This document shows positions 22,975-32,195 of a stretch of DNA of 64,000 bases, in pieces (positions within the stretch are counted from its first letter, which is position 1; each line of letters starts with the position of its first letter). The position numbers were made by a program, and so were the translations under genes. The DNA comes from an uncultured Clostridia bacterium (GTDB lineage: Bacteria; Bacillota; Clostridia; Christensenellales; Borkfalkiaceae). Where the stretch lies: the NCBI GenBank assembly GCA_947628505.1, contig CANRAD010000006.1, positions 1 through 64,000 of the forward strand, in the 5' to 3' direction. Under the pieces are notes generated by a model. It made no database searches, was not told the origin of the DNA, and saw nothing but the letters and a program-made list of their open reading frames with translations.

Positions 22975-24683
22975 AAAAGACGCTTGGATATCTGAAACCT
23001 TACGGGGGAACGGTGGCCCTCGGTCTGGTTTTGAAATTCGCGGGAGCGGTGGCGGAGCTGTTTTTGCCCCTTCTGCTCGAATACATAATAGACGACGTGG
23101 CTCAAAATAATGCGCTCGATTACGATAAAAAGATAAACATGGTGGTGATTCTGGGTTGCGCCATGCTCGGTTGCGCAATCGTCGCGCTTGCGGGAAACAT
23201 AATCGCGAACAGGCTTACCGTCAAGTCGTCGGGCAATATGACGCACGATTTGAGATACGATCTGTTCGCGCGCACTTCCTATCTCAACAGCCGGCAGGTG
23301 GACGAGTTCGGCGTGCCGTCGCTTATATCGAGGCTGACGAGCGACAGCTATTACGTCAATCAGATGGTGGCGCGCACTTTAAGGCTGGGCGTGCGCGCGC
23401 CCATTCTCATTTTAGGCGGAATAGTGCTCGCCTTTTCGCGGGACGCGGTGCTGGCTTGCGTGCTTTTGGGTTGTGTGCCGCTCGTGGGGCTCATAATTTT
23501 CATAATAACCAAAAGGAGCGTGCCGCTCTATTTCGGCGTGCAGAAAAAGCAGGACGAAATGGTCAGGCGCACGCAGGAAAACGTTACGGGCGTGCGCGTT
23601 ATAAGGGCGCTTTCGAAGAGCGCTTACGAGTGCGAAAAGTTCGACGGAACGGTGAAAGACCTTGCCGCGCAGGAGTTTAGGGCGAATAAGCTCATGTCCC
23701 TTTCGAATCCCCTCGCGACTCTCGTTTTAAACCTCGGACTTGTCGTTCTTATAGCGGTGGGCGCGGTGCGCGGCAATTCGCCGGGAATTGTGCTTGCTTT
23801 TCTTCAATATTTCGTGATAATTTTAAACGCCATGATAGCTCTTTCGAAGATATTCGTGGTAATATCGCGCGGCTCGGCCTCGTCGTCGAGAATAGAGAGC
23901 GTGCTCGCCGCCGACGTATCGGAACATACGGGCGAATATCCCGCCGACGACAGCGGCTGCAAGCTGAGATTCAAGGGCGTGAATTTCTCGTATAACGGCG
24001 TCGAGAACAACGTCAGAGATTTCGATTTCGGCATACGCCCCGGGCAGACTTTGGGAATTATCGGCGCCACGGGCAGCGGCAAATCCACGCTCGTAAATCT
24101 CCTCATGCGCTTTTACGACGTAAATTCGGGGCAGGTGTTTATAGACGGCAAGGACGTCCGCGAGTATCCGCTCGAAGAACTGCGGAAAAAATTCGGCGCG
24201 GCGTTCCAGAACGACTTCCTCATGGCGGCGTCCGTGCGCGAAAACGTCGATTACGGCAGAGGCCTCGACGACGAGGCGATAATCCGCGCGCTCGAAGACG
24301 CTCAGGCGAGCGAGTTCGTGAACGGCCTCGAAGGCGGGATATCGTTCAATCTCGCGCAGAAAGCCGCGAACCTTTCGGGCGGGCAGAAACAGCGGCTTTT
24401 AATAGCCCGCGCGCTTGCGGGCAAGCCCGAAATCATAGTGCTCGACGACAGCTCGTCCGCGCTTGACTATGCCACCGACGCCAAGCTGAGAAAGGCGCTC
24501 GCCGAGGGATATCCCGACAGTACCAAGGTCATAATAGCGCAGAGGATAAGCTCGATAAAGTCCGCCGACCTCATCATAGTGCTCGACGACGGCGAGATAA
24601 TAGGCGCGGGCACGCACGAGGAACTCAAAGAAACTTGCGGCGAATACGCGCTCATTTACGCCACGCAAATGGGAGGTGAATGA
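22971..24683 (+). CDS. ABC exporter half-transporter with degenerate catalytic site
   Basis: 570 residues from a TTG start overlapping marR, with GGAG upstream. An N-terminal six-helix ABC type-1 membrane domain (about 1-300) precedes a nucleotide-binding domain with Walker A GATGSGKST and signature LSGGQKQR. In the Walker B region LDDSSSALD the catalytic Glu is replaced by Asp, while the partner subunit has the canonical LDEATS. That asymmetry is typical of heterodimeric exporters such as BmrCD and LmrCD, in which one ATP site is non-hydrolytic. Substrate unknown; a MarR regulator suggests a toxic compound. Confidence 0.93.
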   Translation: MKKTLGYLKPYGGTVALGLVLKFAGAVAELFLPLLLEYIIDDVAQNNALDYDKKINMVVILGCAMLGCAIVALAGNIIANRLTVKSSGNMTHDLRYDLFARTSYLNSRQVDEFGVPSLISRLTSDSYYVNQMVARTLRLGVRAPILILGGIVLAFSRDAVLACVLLGCVPLVGLIIFIITKRSVPLYFGVQKKQDEMVRRTQENVTGVRVIRALSKSAYECEKFDGTVKDLAAQEFRANKLMSLSNPLATLVLNLGLVVLIAVGAVRGNSPGIVLAFLQYFVIILNAMIALSKIFVVISRGSASSSRIESVLAADVSEHTGEYPADDSGCKLRFKGVNFSYNGVENNVRDFDFGIRPGQTLGIIGATGSGKSTLVNLLMRFYDVNSGQVFIDGKDVREYPLEELRKKFGAAFQNDFLMAASVRENVDYGRGLDDEAIIRALEDAQASEFVNGLEGGISFNLAQKAANLSGGQKQRLLIARALAGKPEIIVLDDSSSALDYATDAKLRKALAEGYPDSTKVIIAQRISSIKSADLIIVLDDGEIIGAGTHEELKETCGEYALIYATQMGGE

Positions 24684-24684
24684 G

Positions 24685-26475
24685 ATGCCGGAAAGAAGAA
24701 TAAACATTCACGATACGAGAAATCTCGGCAAGAAGAAAGTCGACAAAAAGTATGTGTTCCGAAATCTTTTCAGATATCTCAAACCTTTTCTGCCTCTGCT
24801 TGCTCTGGCTTTCGCGGCTAACGTCGCGGGTACGCTTCTGAACCTCGTAGGCCCCAAGGTGTGCGGAATGGCCATAGACGAAATAAAACCGGCGGGCGGC
24901 ACGGATTTCGGGAAGATAGGCTTTTACGCCGCCATACTCGCGGGGGTTTACGGCGCTTCGGCGCTGTTCGAATATCTTTCGGCCGTCGCCATGAATTATA
25001 TTTCGCGCGGCATAGTAAAAAAGATGCGTTCGGACGTGTTCGCGCGGCTCTCCGTTCTGCCCGTGCAGTATTTCGACAACCGTCAGGCGGGCGATATAAT
25101 ATCGGTTTTGAGTTACGATATAGACACCGTGGGCGAATCCCTCGCCAACGACGTCATGATTGTGTTGAAGAGCAGCGTTTTGATAATCGGCTCGCTTGCG
25201 CTCATGCTGACGCTCGCTCCCCTTCTTGTGCTCGTGTTTGCGGTAACCGTGCCGCTGTCGGTCGTGCTTACGCGCTTTATCGTCCGGAGAGTTCAACCGC
25301 TTTTCAGAAAGCGTTCCGCAAAGCTCGGCGAGCTCAACGGCTATGTGGAGGAGATAATCACCGGCCAGAAGACGACGAGGGCGTATAACTGCGAAAAGAA
25401 AGTTATAGAGGATTTCGAGGTGAAAAACCGCGAGGCCATAGACGCATATGCCCGCGCGGAATATCTCGGAACCATCTCGGGGCCGTGCGTAGGTCTCGTA
25501 AACAATATCTCGCTTGCGCTTGTGAGCGTTTTCGGGGCGATTATGTACATAAGAGGGGGCATATCCCCGGGGCAGATTTCTTCGTTCGTGCTCTATTCGA
25601 GAAAATTCTCCGGCCCCATAAACGAAATAGCAAATATAATGGGCGAGTTCCAATCGGCGATAGCGGCGGCGGAAAGAGTGTTCAGAGTGCTGGAAGAACA
25701 ACCGGAAAAAGACGACGCGGAGGGCGCGACGGAGCTTAAAGACGTCGAGGGCAACGTGGATATCGAAGGGCTCGATTTCGGATACACGGATAAGCTCGTC
25801 GTGAAAAATTTCAATCTGCACGTCAAAAAAGGCCAGGTAGTGGCGATCGTCGGGCATACCGGCGCGGGCAAGACGACGATAATCAATCTTCTGATGCGCT
25901 TTTACGATCCCACGGCGGGCGTTATAAAGATAGACGGCCGCGACATACTCTCCTGCACGCGCTCTTCCGTGCGGCGGGCGTTCACGATGGTCTTGCAGGA
26001 CACGTGGCTGTTCGCGGGAACCGTCGCGGAGAATATAGCATACGGCAATCCCGACGTGGCAAGGGAGGACGTCGAGCGCGTCTGCAAAGCGGCGAAGATA
26101 CACTCGTTCATAACAAAACTTCCGCAGGGCTACGACACCGTGCTTACGGAGAACGCCGTAAACGTCTCCAAAGGGCAGAAACAGCTGTTGACGATTGCGA
26201 GGGCAATGTTGCTGTCGTCGCCGATGCTCATTCTCGACGAAGCCACGTCGAACGTCGACACCCGCACGGAGCAGATAATTCAGGAAGCCATGGGCAAACT
26301 TATGGAGGGCAAGACGTGTTTTGTTATCGCGCACAGGCTTTCCACAATAAAGCACGCCGACAAAATACTCGTCATGAAAGACGGGAACGTGGTGGAACAG
26401 GGCACGCACGCGGAGCTGTTGGCGGCCGGAGGACATTACTCCGAGCTCTATTATTCGCAGTTCGAGAGTTTCTGA
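24685..26475 (+). CDS. ABC exporter half-transporter, catalytic subunit
   Basis: 596 residues. An N-terminal extension of about 30 residues precedes a six-helix type-1 exporter domain. The nucleotide-binding domain has Walker A GHTGAGKTT, a signature region reading VSKGQKQ (Gly-Gly shortened to Lys-Gly) and an intact Walker B with catalytic Glu (LILDEATSNVD). The altered signature here pairs with the Asp-for-Glu site of its partner, consistent with one degenerate composite ATP site. ATG 24685 follows GGAGGTGA. It is separated from its partner by one base and is last in the operon before a terminator. Confidence 0.95.
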   Translation: MPERRINIHDTRNLGKKKVDKKYVFRNLFRYLKPFLPLLALAFAANVAGTLLNLVGPKVCGMAIDEIKPAGGTDFGKIGFYAAILAGVYGASALFEYLSAVAMNYISRGIVKKMRSDVFARLSVLPVQYFDNRQAGDIISVLSYDIDTVGESLANDVMIVLKSSVLIIGSLALMLTLAPLLVLVFAVTVPLSVVLTRFIVRRVQPLFRKRSAKLGELNGYVEEIITGQKTTRAYNCEKKVIEDFEVKNREAIDAYARAEYLGTISGPCVGLVNNISLALVSVFGAIMYIRGGISPGQISSFVLYSRKFSGPINEIANIMGEFQSAIAAAERVFRVLEEQPEKDDAEGATELKDVEGNVDIEGLDFGYTDKLVVKNFNLHVKKGQVVAIVGHTGAGKTTIINLLMRFYDPTAGVIKIDGRDILSCTRSSVRRAFTMVLQDTWLFAGTVAENIAYGNPDVAREDVERVCKAAKIHSFITKLPQGYDTVLTENAVNVSKGQKQLLTIARAMLLSSPMLILDEATSNVDTRTEQIIQEAMGKLMEGKTCFVIAHRLSTIKHADKILVMKDGNVVEQGTHAELLAAGGHYSELYYSQFESF

Positions 26476-26485
26476 GAAAAAAATT

Positions 26486-26520
26486 ATCCGCCTTTCCCTT
26501 CGGCAGGGAAAGGCGGATTT
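26486..26520 (+). terminator. ABC exporter operon terminator
   Basis: A perfect 13-base-pair stem (26486-26498 with 26506-26518) with loop ttcggca, 10 bases after the stop, followed by tt and AT-rich sequence. Confidence 0.85.
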
Positions 26521-26565
26521 ACAATATTTACATTATTATTTTTTTGTTTTTCACGCTCTTTTTAG

Positions 26566-26594
26566 TTTGTGTTTTGTAAATTGTCTGTTATAAT
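26566..26594 (+). promoter_or_regulatory. Candidate hyd operon promoter
   Basis: TATAAT (26589-26594) has TTTGTG (26566-26571) 17 bases upstream. The -35 is poor, but this is the only good -10 before hydC, 42 bases from its ATG. Confidence 0.5.
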
Positions 26595-26636
26595 TAATCA
26601 GTATTAAAATATTTATTTGAAAATCAGGAGTTTGAA

Positions 26637-27125
26637 ATGACACAAGACATTTTTGAGGGCACCGAGGAACAGGCCGCGGCTCTTAAAAGCTGTATCGAAA
26701 GTCATCGCGGAGAAGAGGGCGCGCTCATGCCCGTTCTCCACGAAGCGCAGAATATCTACGGATATCTGCCGGCGGAAGTTCAAACCGTAATCGCGGAAGG
26801 GCTCGGAGTTCCTCTCGCGGAAGTTTACGGCGTCGCTACTTTCTACTCGCACTTTTCCCTCAAACCCAAGGGCAAGCATAAGGTGAGCGTTTGTCTCGGC
26901 ACGGCGTGCTATGTCAAAGGTTCGGACAAGATTCTCGAAGCCGTGGAAAAAGAGCTCGGCGTATCGTGCGGCGAATGTACGCCCGACAGAAAATTTTCGA
27001 TAGAAAGTTGCCGTTGCGTGGGCGCGTGCGGTCTTGCGCCCGTAATGATAGTGGACGAAGAGGTCTACGGCAAACTTACGCCGAAGGACGTTCCGGACGT
27101 CCTCGATAAATATATGGGAGATTGA
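26637..27125 (+). CDS. hydC: Electron-bifurcating hydrogenase subunit C (NuoE-like)
   Basis: 162 residues. It is a thioredoxin-like [2Fe-2S] protein of the NuoE/HndA family: a helical N-terminus with VLHEAQNIYGYLP, then GVATFYSHFSLKPKGKH and the four ligands in CLGTACYV and CRCVGACG. It is part of the cytosolic HydABC complex that couples NADH and reduced ferredoxin oxidation to H2 production. The ribosome site CAGGAG precedes the ATG. It overlaps or abuts hydB, whose ATG is 12 bases after this stop. Confidence 0.95.
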   Translation: MTQDIFEGTEEQAAALKSCIESHRGEEGALMPVLHEAQNIYGYLPAEVQTVIAEGLGVPLAEVYGVATFYSHFSLKPKGKHKVSVCLGTACYVKGSDKILEAVEKELGVSCGECTPDRKFSIESCRCVGACGLAPVMIVDEEVYGKLTPKDVPDVLDKYMGD

Positions 27126-27136
27126 GGGAGATACGC

Positions 27137-29029
27137 ATGACTTACGAAGAACTCGAAAAAACAGCCGCCGGAAAGGCGGATCTCATAAACGTCAGAAGAA
27201 TCGTGCGCGATCAGGCCGAAAAACTTGCCGCCAATACGGGTTACAGAAAACAAGTGCTCGTATGCGGAGGCACGGGCTGCACTTCTTCTCATTCGCGTCA
27301 GGTAATAGAACAGCTCGAAAAGAGCTTTGAAGAGTTGGGCATAGACGACGTTCTGATAGTAAAGACGGGCTGTTTCGGGCTTTGCGCTCTCGGCCCCATA
27401 ATGATAGTTTATCCCGAAGGCGCGTTCTATTCGCAGATGACGCCCGAACATGCCAAAACGGTAGCCGAAAAGCACCTTATCAAAGGCGGAGAAATAGTAA
27501 AGGAACTCCTTTACGCCGACACCGTGCACGCCGACGGCTTGGTAATACCGTTCGCGGAAATACCTTTCTATAAACATCAGATGCGCATAGCGCTCCGCAA
27601 CTGCGGAGTGATAGCGGCGGAGAGCATAGAGGAGGCCATAGCCGCGGGCGACTACGCGGCGCTCGCGAAAGTGCTCAAAGAGATGACTCCCGACGAGGTT
27701 ATCGCCGAGATAAAGGCGGCGGGCTTGCGCGGCAGAGGCGGCGCGGGCTTCCCCACGGGCCTCAAATGGCAGTTTACCAAACAGGCGGAAGGAGACAAGA
27801 AATACGTATGCTGTAACGCCGACGAGGGCGATCCCGGCGCGTTCATGGACCGTTCGGTGCTCGAAGGCGATCCGCACACGGTGCTCGAAGCCATGACGAT
27901 AGCGGGCTACTGCGTGGGCGCGGACGAGGGATACATATACGTCCGCGCGGAATATCCCATAGCCGTTGAAAGGCTCAACATAGCCATATCTCAGGCGAGA
28001 AAAGTCGGGCTCCTCGGCAAGAATATTTTAGGCTCCGGCTTCGACTTCGACATTCACGTTCGTCTCGGCGCGGGAGCTTTCGTCTGCGGCGAAGAGACGG
28101 CGCTCATGGCGTCGATAGAGGGCCATCGCGGCGAACCCCGGCCCCGTCCGCCTTTTTCCGCTCAGTGCGGCGTGTTCGGCAAACCCACCGTTTTGAACAA
28201 CGTCGAAACGTGGGCGAGCGTAGCTCCTATAATCCTCAAAGGAAGCGCATGGTTCGCCTCGATAGGCACGGAGAAGAGCAAGGGCACTAAGGTGTTCGCG
28301 GTAGGCGGCAAGATAAAGAACGTAGGCCTTGTGGAAGTTCCCATGGGCACTACCCTCAAAACGATAATTTACGATATAGGCGGGGGAATACCCGGCGGCA
28401 AACAGTTCAAAGCGGCGCAGACGGGCGGCCCTTCCGGCGGCTGTATACCCGCGAAATACATAGATATAGGCATGGATTTCGATAATCTCACGTCCATAGG
28501 CTCTATGATGGGCAGCGGCGGACTTATCGTTATGGACGAGGACACTTGCATGGTGGATATCGCCAAATTCTACCTCGAATTTACCGCCGACGAGAGTTGC
28601 GGCAAATGCACTCCTTGCAGAGTAGGAACGAAGCGCATGCTCGAAATACTCACGAGGATAACCGAAGGCAAGGGCGAACCCGAAGATATCGAAAAGATAA
28701 AGGAAATAGCCGAGCATATGAAGAGCTCTTCGCTGTGCGCGCTCGGACAGTCGGCGCCCAATCCGATAATTTCCACTATGACGCACTTCGCAAGCGAATA
28801 CGAAGCGCATATATACGATAAAAAATGCCCGGCAGGCGTGTGCAAATCTCTGCTCAGCTATTATATCGAGCCGAGAAAGTGCCGCGGCTGTACCATGTGC
28901 GCGAGAACTTGCCCCGCAAACGCGATTACGGGCGTAGTCAAGAGCGTGCACGAAATAGATCCCGCAAAGTGCATAAAGTGCGGACAATGTCTTGAAAACT
29001 GCAAATTCGGCGCAGTTGTCAAAAAGTGA
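27137..29029 (+). CDS. hydB: Electron-bifurcating hydrogenase subunit B (NuoF-like, NADH/FMN)
   Basis: 630 residues. An N-terminal [2Fe-2S] thioredoxin-like domain (CGGTGCTSS, CFGLCALGP) leads to the NuoF core with GRGGAGFPTGLKW (FMN/NADH) and GAGAFVCGEETALMASIEG. A [4Fe-4S] motif SCGKCTPCRVG follows. The C-terminal ferredoxin domain carries CRGCTMCARTCP and CIKCGQCLENC. This is the NAD-binding, flavin-containing subunit and probable bifurcation site. ATG 27137 has GAGGGAG upstream; the TTG start in the track is not needed. hydA follows after 10 bases. Confidence 0.96.
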   Translation: MTYEELEKTAAGKADLINVRRIVRDQAEKLAANTGYRKQVLVCGGTGCTSSHSRQVIEQLEKSFEELGIDDVLIVKTGCFGLCALGPIMIVYPEGAFYSQMTPEHAKTVAEKHLIKGGEIVKELLYADTVHADGLVIPFAEIPFYKHQMRIALRNCGVIAAESIEEAIAAGDYAALAKVLKEMTPDEVIAEIKAAGLRGRGGAGFPTGLKWQFTKQAEGDKKYVCCNADEGDPGAFMDRSVLEGDPHTVLEAMTIAGYCVGADEGYIYVRAEYPIAVERLNIAISQARKVGLLGKNILGSGFDFDIHVRLGAGAFVCGEETALMASIEGHRGEPRPRPPFSAQCGVFGKPTVLNNVETWASVAPIILKGSAWFASIGTEKSKGTKVFAVGGKIKNVGLVEVPMGTTLKTIIYDIGGGIPGGKQFKAAQTGGPSGGCIPAKYIDIGMDFDNLTSIGSMMGSGGLIVMDEDTCMVDIAKFYLEFTADESCGKCTPCRVGTKRMLEILTRITEGKGEPEDIEKIKEIAEHMKSSSLCALGQSAPNPIISTMTHFASEYEAHIYDKKCPAGVCKSLLSYYIEPRKCRGCTMCARTCPANAITGVVKSVHEIDPAKCIKCGQCLENCKFGAVVKK

Positions 29030-29039
29030 GGCGTATCAG

Positions 29040-30755
29040 ATGGTCAATCTCAAAATCAACGGCATAGCCGTAAGCGTACCCGAAGGATCAACAATTTTGC
29101 AGGCGGCTAAGCTCGCCAATATAAGAATACCCACCCTCTGCTATCTCAAAGGAGTGCAGTGCGTGGGCTCGTGCCGTATGTGCCTTGTGGAGGCAACGGG
29201 TGCAAGAGGCCTCGTCGCGGCGTGCGTATACCCCGTTTCCGAGGGAATGGAAGTGCGCACGAACACTCCCAGAGTGAGAAAATCGAGGAAAACCACCGTC
29301 GAACTCATTCTCTCCACGCACAAGAAAAAGTGTCTGAGCTGCGTGCGCTCGATGAATTGCGAGCTTCAGAAACTCGCGCTCGAATACAACGCGGAAGAGG
29401 ACAGATTCGGCACCGACCACGACCTCAAACCGATAGACGACCTCTCGCCTTCGGTGGTGAGGGATAATTCGAAGTGCGTTATGTGCACCCGCTGTGTGGC
29501 GGCGTGCAATTTGCAGACGATAGGCGTTATCGGCCCCAAGAACAGGGGATATGTCAAGGTTATCGGCTCGCCTTTCGACGTTTCGCTCGCGCATACTTCG
29601 TGCGTGAACTGCGGACAGTGCGTCGTTGCGTGCCCCGTGGGCGCGCTCTACGAGAAGAGCTCGGTTGCCGACGTATGGGGAGCGATAGTCAATCCCGAAA
29701 AACACGTGGTGTTCTTCACGGCGCCCTCTATAAAGGCGACTTTGGGCGAGGCGTTCGGATTGCCCGTGGGCACGAACGTCGAGGGCAAAATGGTCTCCGC
29801 GATAAAACAGCTCGGCGACGTAAAATGCTTCAATATGGATATAGCCGCCGACCTTACGATAATGGAGGAGGCCAACGAGCTCCTCAAAAGGCTCATGCAG
29901 GGCGGCGTAACGCCGATGTTCACGAGCTGCTGTCCCGGCTGGGTTAAGTTCTGCGAACACTATTATCCCGAATTTCTGCCCAATCTTTCGAGTTGCAAAT
30001 CCCCTCAGGAAATGTTCTCGGCCGTACTCAAAACGTACTACTGCCAGAAGACGGGCATAAAGCCGGAGGATCTGTACGTCGTTTCGGTAATACCTTGCAC
30101 GGCGAAAAAATTCGAGATATCGCGCGATGAGCTCGGACATTATACGGACGCGGCAATAACCACCCGCGAACTCGCCAAAATGATAAAAGAGGCGGGCATA
30201 GATTTCGCAAATATCCCCGAGGCCGAATACGATAAGCCTTTCGGCGTAGCCAGCGGCGCGGGCGCGATTTTCGGCGCGACGGGCGGCGTTATGGAGGCGG
30301 CGTTGAGAACGGCGGCGCACATTCTCGGCGGCGAGGGCTCGCCCATAGAGTTCAAGGAAGTGCGCGGAACGCGCGGGCTCAAAGAGGCCGAATACAATAT
30401 CGGCGGCGGCATAGTCAAAGTGGCCGTCGCGCACGGACTTGCCAACGCGAGAAAGGCCATAGAGCTTATAAAGAGCGGAGAAAAGAAGTATACTTTCGTG
30501 GAAGTTATGGCATGCCCCGGCGGCTGTATCAACGGCGGCGGCCAGCCCTATGTGCACGACGAGATACGCAACAATATCGATTTGAAAACCGTGCGCGCGC
30601 AGGCGCTTTACGATCACGACAGGGAGAGCAAATACCGCTGTTCGCACGAAACGCCCGCCGTCGATATGCTGTATAAGGAGTTCTTCGCCCAGCCGCTCTC
30701 GAAAAAGGCGCACGAATTGCTTCACACCCATTATCAACCGAGAGAAAAATATTGA
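29040..30755 (+). CDS. hydA: [FeFe]-hydrogenase catalytic subunit HydA
   Basis: 571 residues from ATG 29040. The N-terminal [2Fe-2S] domain has CYLKGVQCVGSCRMC and is followed by a His-Cys3 [4Fe-4S] site (HKKKCLSC...C) and two [4Fe-4S] motifs (CVMCTRCVAAC, CVNCGQCVVACP). The H-cluster domain has all three signatures: TSCCPGWV, IPCTAKKFE and MACPGGCINGGGQP. The usual L1, L2 and L3 cysteines are intact, so it should make or use H2. The maturases HydEFG are not in the window. It ends the hydCBA operon, with a terminator eight bases after the stop. Confidence 0.97.
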   Translation: MVNLKINGIAVSVPEGSTILQAAKLANIRIPTLCYLKGVQCVGSCRMCLVEATGARGLVAACVYPVSEGMEVRTNTPRVRKSRKTTVELILSTHKKKCLSCVRSMNCELQKLALEYNAEEDRFGTDHDLKPIDDLSPSVVRDNSKCVMCTRCVAACNLQTIGVIGPKNRGYVKVIGSPFDVSLAHTSCVNCGQCVVACPVGALYEKSSVADVWGAIVNPEKHVVFFTAPSIKATLGEAFGLPVGTNVEGKMVSAIKQLGDVKCFNMDIAADLTIMEEANELLKRLMQGGVTPMFTSCCPGWVKFCEHYYPEFLPNLSSCKSPQEMFSAVLKTYYCQKTGIKPEDLYVVSVIPCTAKKFEISRDELGHYTDAAITTRELAKMIKEAGIDFANIPEAEYDKPFGVASGAGAIFGATGGVMEAALRTAAHILGGEGSPIEFKEVRGTRGLKEAEYNIGGGIVKVAVAHGLANARKAIELIKSGEKKYTFVEVMACPGGCINGGGQPYVHDEIRNNIDLKTVRAQALYDHDRESKYRCSHETPAVDMLYKEFFAQPLSKKAHELLHTHYQPREKY

Positions 30756-30761
30756 TTACAT

Positions 30762-30798
30762 AAAAAATCCCGAACGTATACGCGTTCGGGATTTTTTT
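30762..30798 (+). terminator. hyd operon terminator
   Basis: A stem of 14 pairs (30763-30776 with 30783-30796) with loop tatacg and a T7 run. Canonical intrinsic terminator. Confidence 0.93.
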
Positions 30799-30878
30799 AT
30801 CCGCGCTTTGATTTCAAGAGACTTCCGCATACCGTAACGCCGTAAGTTTCCCCCGCGGAGCATGCCGACAGAATAAAA

Positions 30879-30916
30879 GCCGCCGCGCAAAAAATTTGCG
30901 CGGCGGCAAGTTTTTA
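30879..30916 (-). terminator. Terminator of the 30924-31763 lipoprotein gene
   Basis: A perfect 13-base-pair GC-rich stem (30879-30891 with 30895-30907) and an A run on its left (T run on the minus strand), just past the lipoprotein stop. Confidence 0.75.
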
Positions 30917-30923
30917 AAAGGTT

Positions 30924-31763
30924 TTAAGCGGCGGCTTGTTCCGCACCGCATTCGCATTTTCCGTCATGATATGTGTGTTGTTCCGCCCCGGATTTGTCCT
31001 GGCAGCCCTCGGCAATGCAAGGGTTCCAATGTTCCGTATTATCGTACTTCCATTCGTCAACGTTAAAGGCATGCTCGGGCGTTGTGATTACGGTAGTGCC
31101 GTAATCGTAGAGAGTAACGATCAAAACCTTTGTTATTCCTTGGATTTGCCCGCTTACCACAATCTTGGTCAATTTTTTATCTTCAAAACTTATTTCGATT
31201 TTGCACTCTGTCGGTATGGGACCGAACGCGTTCTCAATAAGTTTTGTACCCGTATAGCAATGTTTTGATTCGTCATACGTATAAGAACTGCTGTATGCGG
31301 CATATAAAGGAATAGCATAATCTAAATATCCCACGTCGTCGCTGTAACGTCCCGATACATAGGCGCCAAAGTCAGTGTATTCATCGGGATCATAATACCA
31401 CACAGTTTCCTCCTGGTCAGACTCGCCGCTATAATGATGATTATATGAGGATACGGTGTTGTCTTCGTTTACAATATAGAACAATTCGCCCCAGCCCGTG
31501 CCATCGGTAGTTTGGTGGATACTGCCGTTTTCAAGCGTCTGCAAAGTGAGCCAGAAAACGGGATCTTCATCTGCATTATTTGCTCGCGTGTCTACGGTAA
31601 AAGTCAGATTTTTCCATTTTAAAGAAACAGCTTCTTCCCACTCGCTTTCCGTAACCGTAAAATCCGCCGAGGGGTTTTCATCTTTATCGCCGCATGCGGC
31701 AAGCCCGAGAAGGCAGCATAGCGCCGTTGCAACTACCAAAAGTAAAACTGTGAATTTTTTCAT
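30924..31763 (-). CDS. Secreted lipoprotein with C-terminal Cys/His motif
   Basis: 279 residues, family not recognised. The signal peptide (MKKFTVLLLVVATALCC) ends in the lipobox GLAAC, so the mature protein is lipid-anchored. The body is beta-rich and acidic, starting TESEWEEAVSLKWKNLTF. The C-terminus has HWNPC...C...HTYHDGKCECGA, a Cys/His motif seen in many Clostridia surface proteins that may bind zinc. It is divergent from an XRE regulator with three operator copies between them. A second XRE/lipoprotein pair is at 50.4-51.6 kb, and both lipoproteins begin with an (E)EW..A segment. Confidence 0.85.
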   Translation of the reverse strand: MKKFTVLLLVVATALCCLLGLAACGDKDENPSADFTVTESEWEEAVSLKWKNLTFTVDTRANNADEDPVFWLTLQTLENGSIHQTTDGTGWGELFYIVNEDNTVSSYNHHYSGESDQEETVWYYDPDEYTDFGAYVSGRYSDDVGYLDYAIPLYAAYSSSYTYDESKHCYTGTKLIENAFGPIPTECKIEISFEDKKLTKIVVSGQIQGITKVLIVTLYDYGTTVITTPEHAFNVDEWKYDNTEHWNPCIAEGCQDKSGAEQHTYHDGKCECGAEQAAA

Positions 31764-31803
31764 TTCAGTCTCCCGTATGACATTTATCTTAAAGATATGA
31801 CCG

Positions 31804-31868
31804 ACAGCAAATCGCTGTATTTAACAGCAAAATGCTGTATTTTTGAATATTGTACAGCAAAGTGCTGT
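31804..31868. promoter_or_regulatory. Three phased operators between lipoprotein and XRE genes
   Basis: The 15-bp dyad ACAGCA-nnn-TGCTGT occurs at 31804-31818 (one mismatch), 31824-31838 (perfect) and 31854-31868 (perfect). Starts are 20 and 30 bases apart, so all face the same side of the helix. The third overlaps a candidate promoter of the XRE gene (TTGAAT-18-TAAAAT, 31843-31872). They are the likely binding sites of the adjacent XRE protein. Confidence 0.85.
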
Positions 31869-31885
31869 AAAATGTCAAGTAAATT

Positions 31886-32092
31886 ATGAAAATTTTTTCG
31901 GAGAGATTGCGAGATTTGAGAAAGCTGTCGGGTTTCACGCAGAGCGAGGTTGCGGAGAAACTCAATATAAGGCAGCAATCTTATTTCCGCTATGAGAGCG
32001 GAGCGGGGGAACCGAATCTCGAAACCGTTGCGAAAATTGCCAGAATGTTCGACGTAAGCGCGGATTATTTATTGGGTTTGACTGAATTTTGA
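31886..32092 (+). CDS. XRE-family transcriptional regulator
   Basis: 68 residues: one HTH_3 domain (LRDLRKLSGFTQSEVAEKLNIRQQSYFRYESGAGEPNLETVAKIARMFDVSADYLLGL), nearly the whole protein. There is no ribosome site, and the predicted transcript leader is only about seven bases. It is divergent from a lipoprotein gene, and three dyad operators fill the gap, so it probably represses both genes or itself. The inducing signal is unknown. Confidence 0.92.
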   Translation: MKIFSERLRDLRKLSGFTQSEVAEKLNIRQQSYFRYESGAGEPNLETVAKIARMFDVSADYLLGLTEF

Positions 32093-32125
32093 AGGGTACG
32101 CGGCAGCAAGAAAAGCTCCGCACCC

Positions 32126-32154
32126 TTTACAACTCGGAAAAAACGTGATAATAT
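32126..32154 (+). promoter_or_regulatory. Candidate promoter of the 32196 gene
   Basis: TTTACA (32126-32131), 17-base spacer and TAATAT (32149-32154). A TATAAT at 32165-32170 is an alternative -10. Confidence 0.55.
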
Positions 32155-32195
32155 AAAGACATAGTATAATCGGCTTAGCGAAAACGGAGAAAATT

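Noticed and set aside
24652-26436. 594-residue minus-strand ORF opposite the second ABC gene
   Set aside because: Shadow of a canonical ABC exporter; Arg/His-rich translation typical of antisense frames.
29088-30737. 549-residue minus-strand ORF opposite hydA
   Set aside because: Shadow of the [FeFe]-hydrogenase gene with complete H-cluster motifs.
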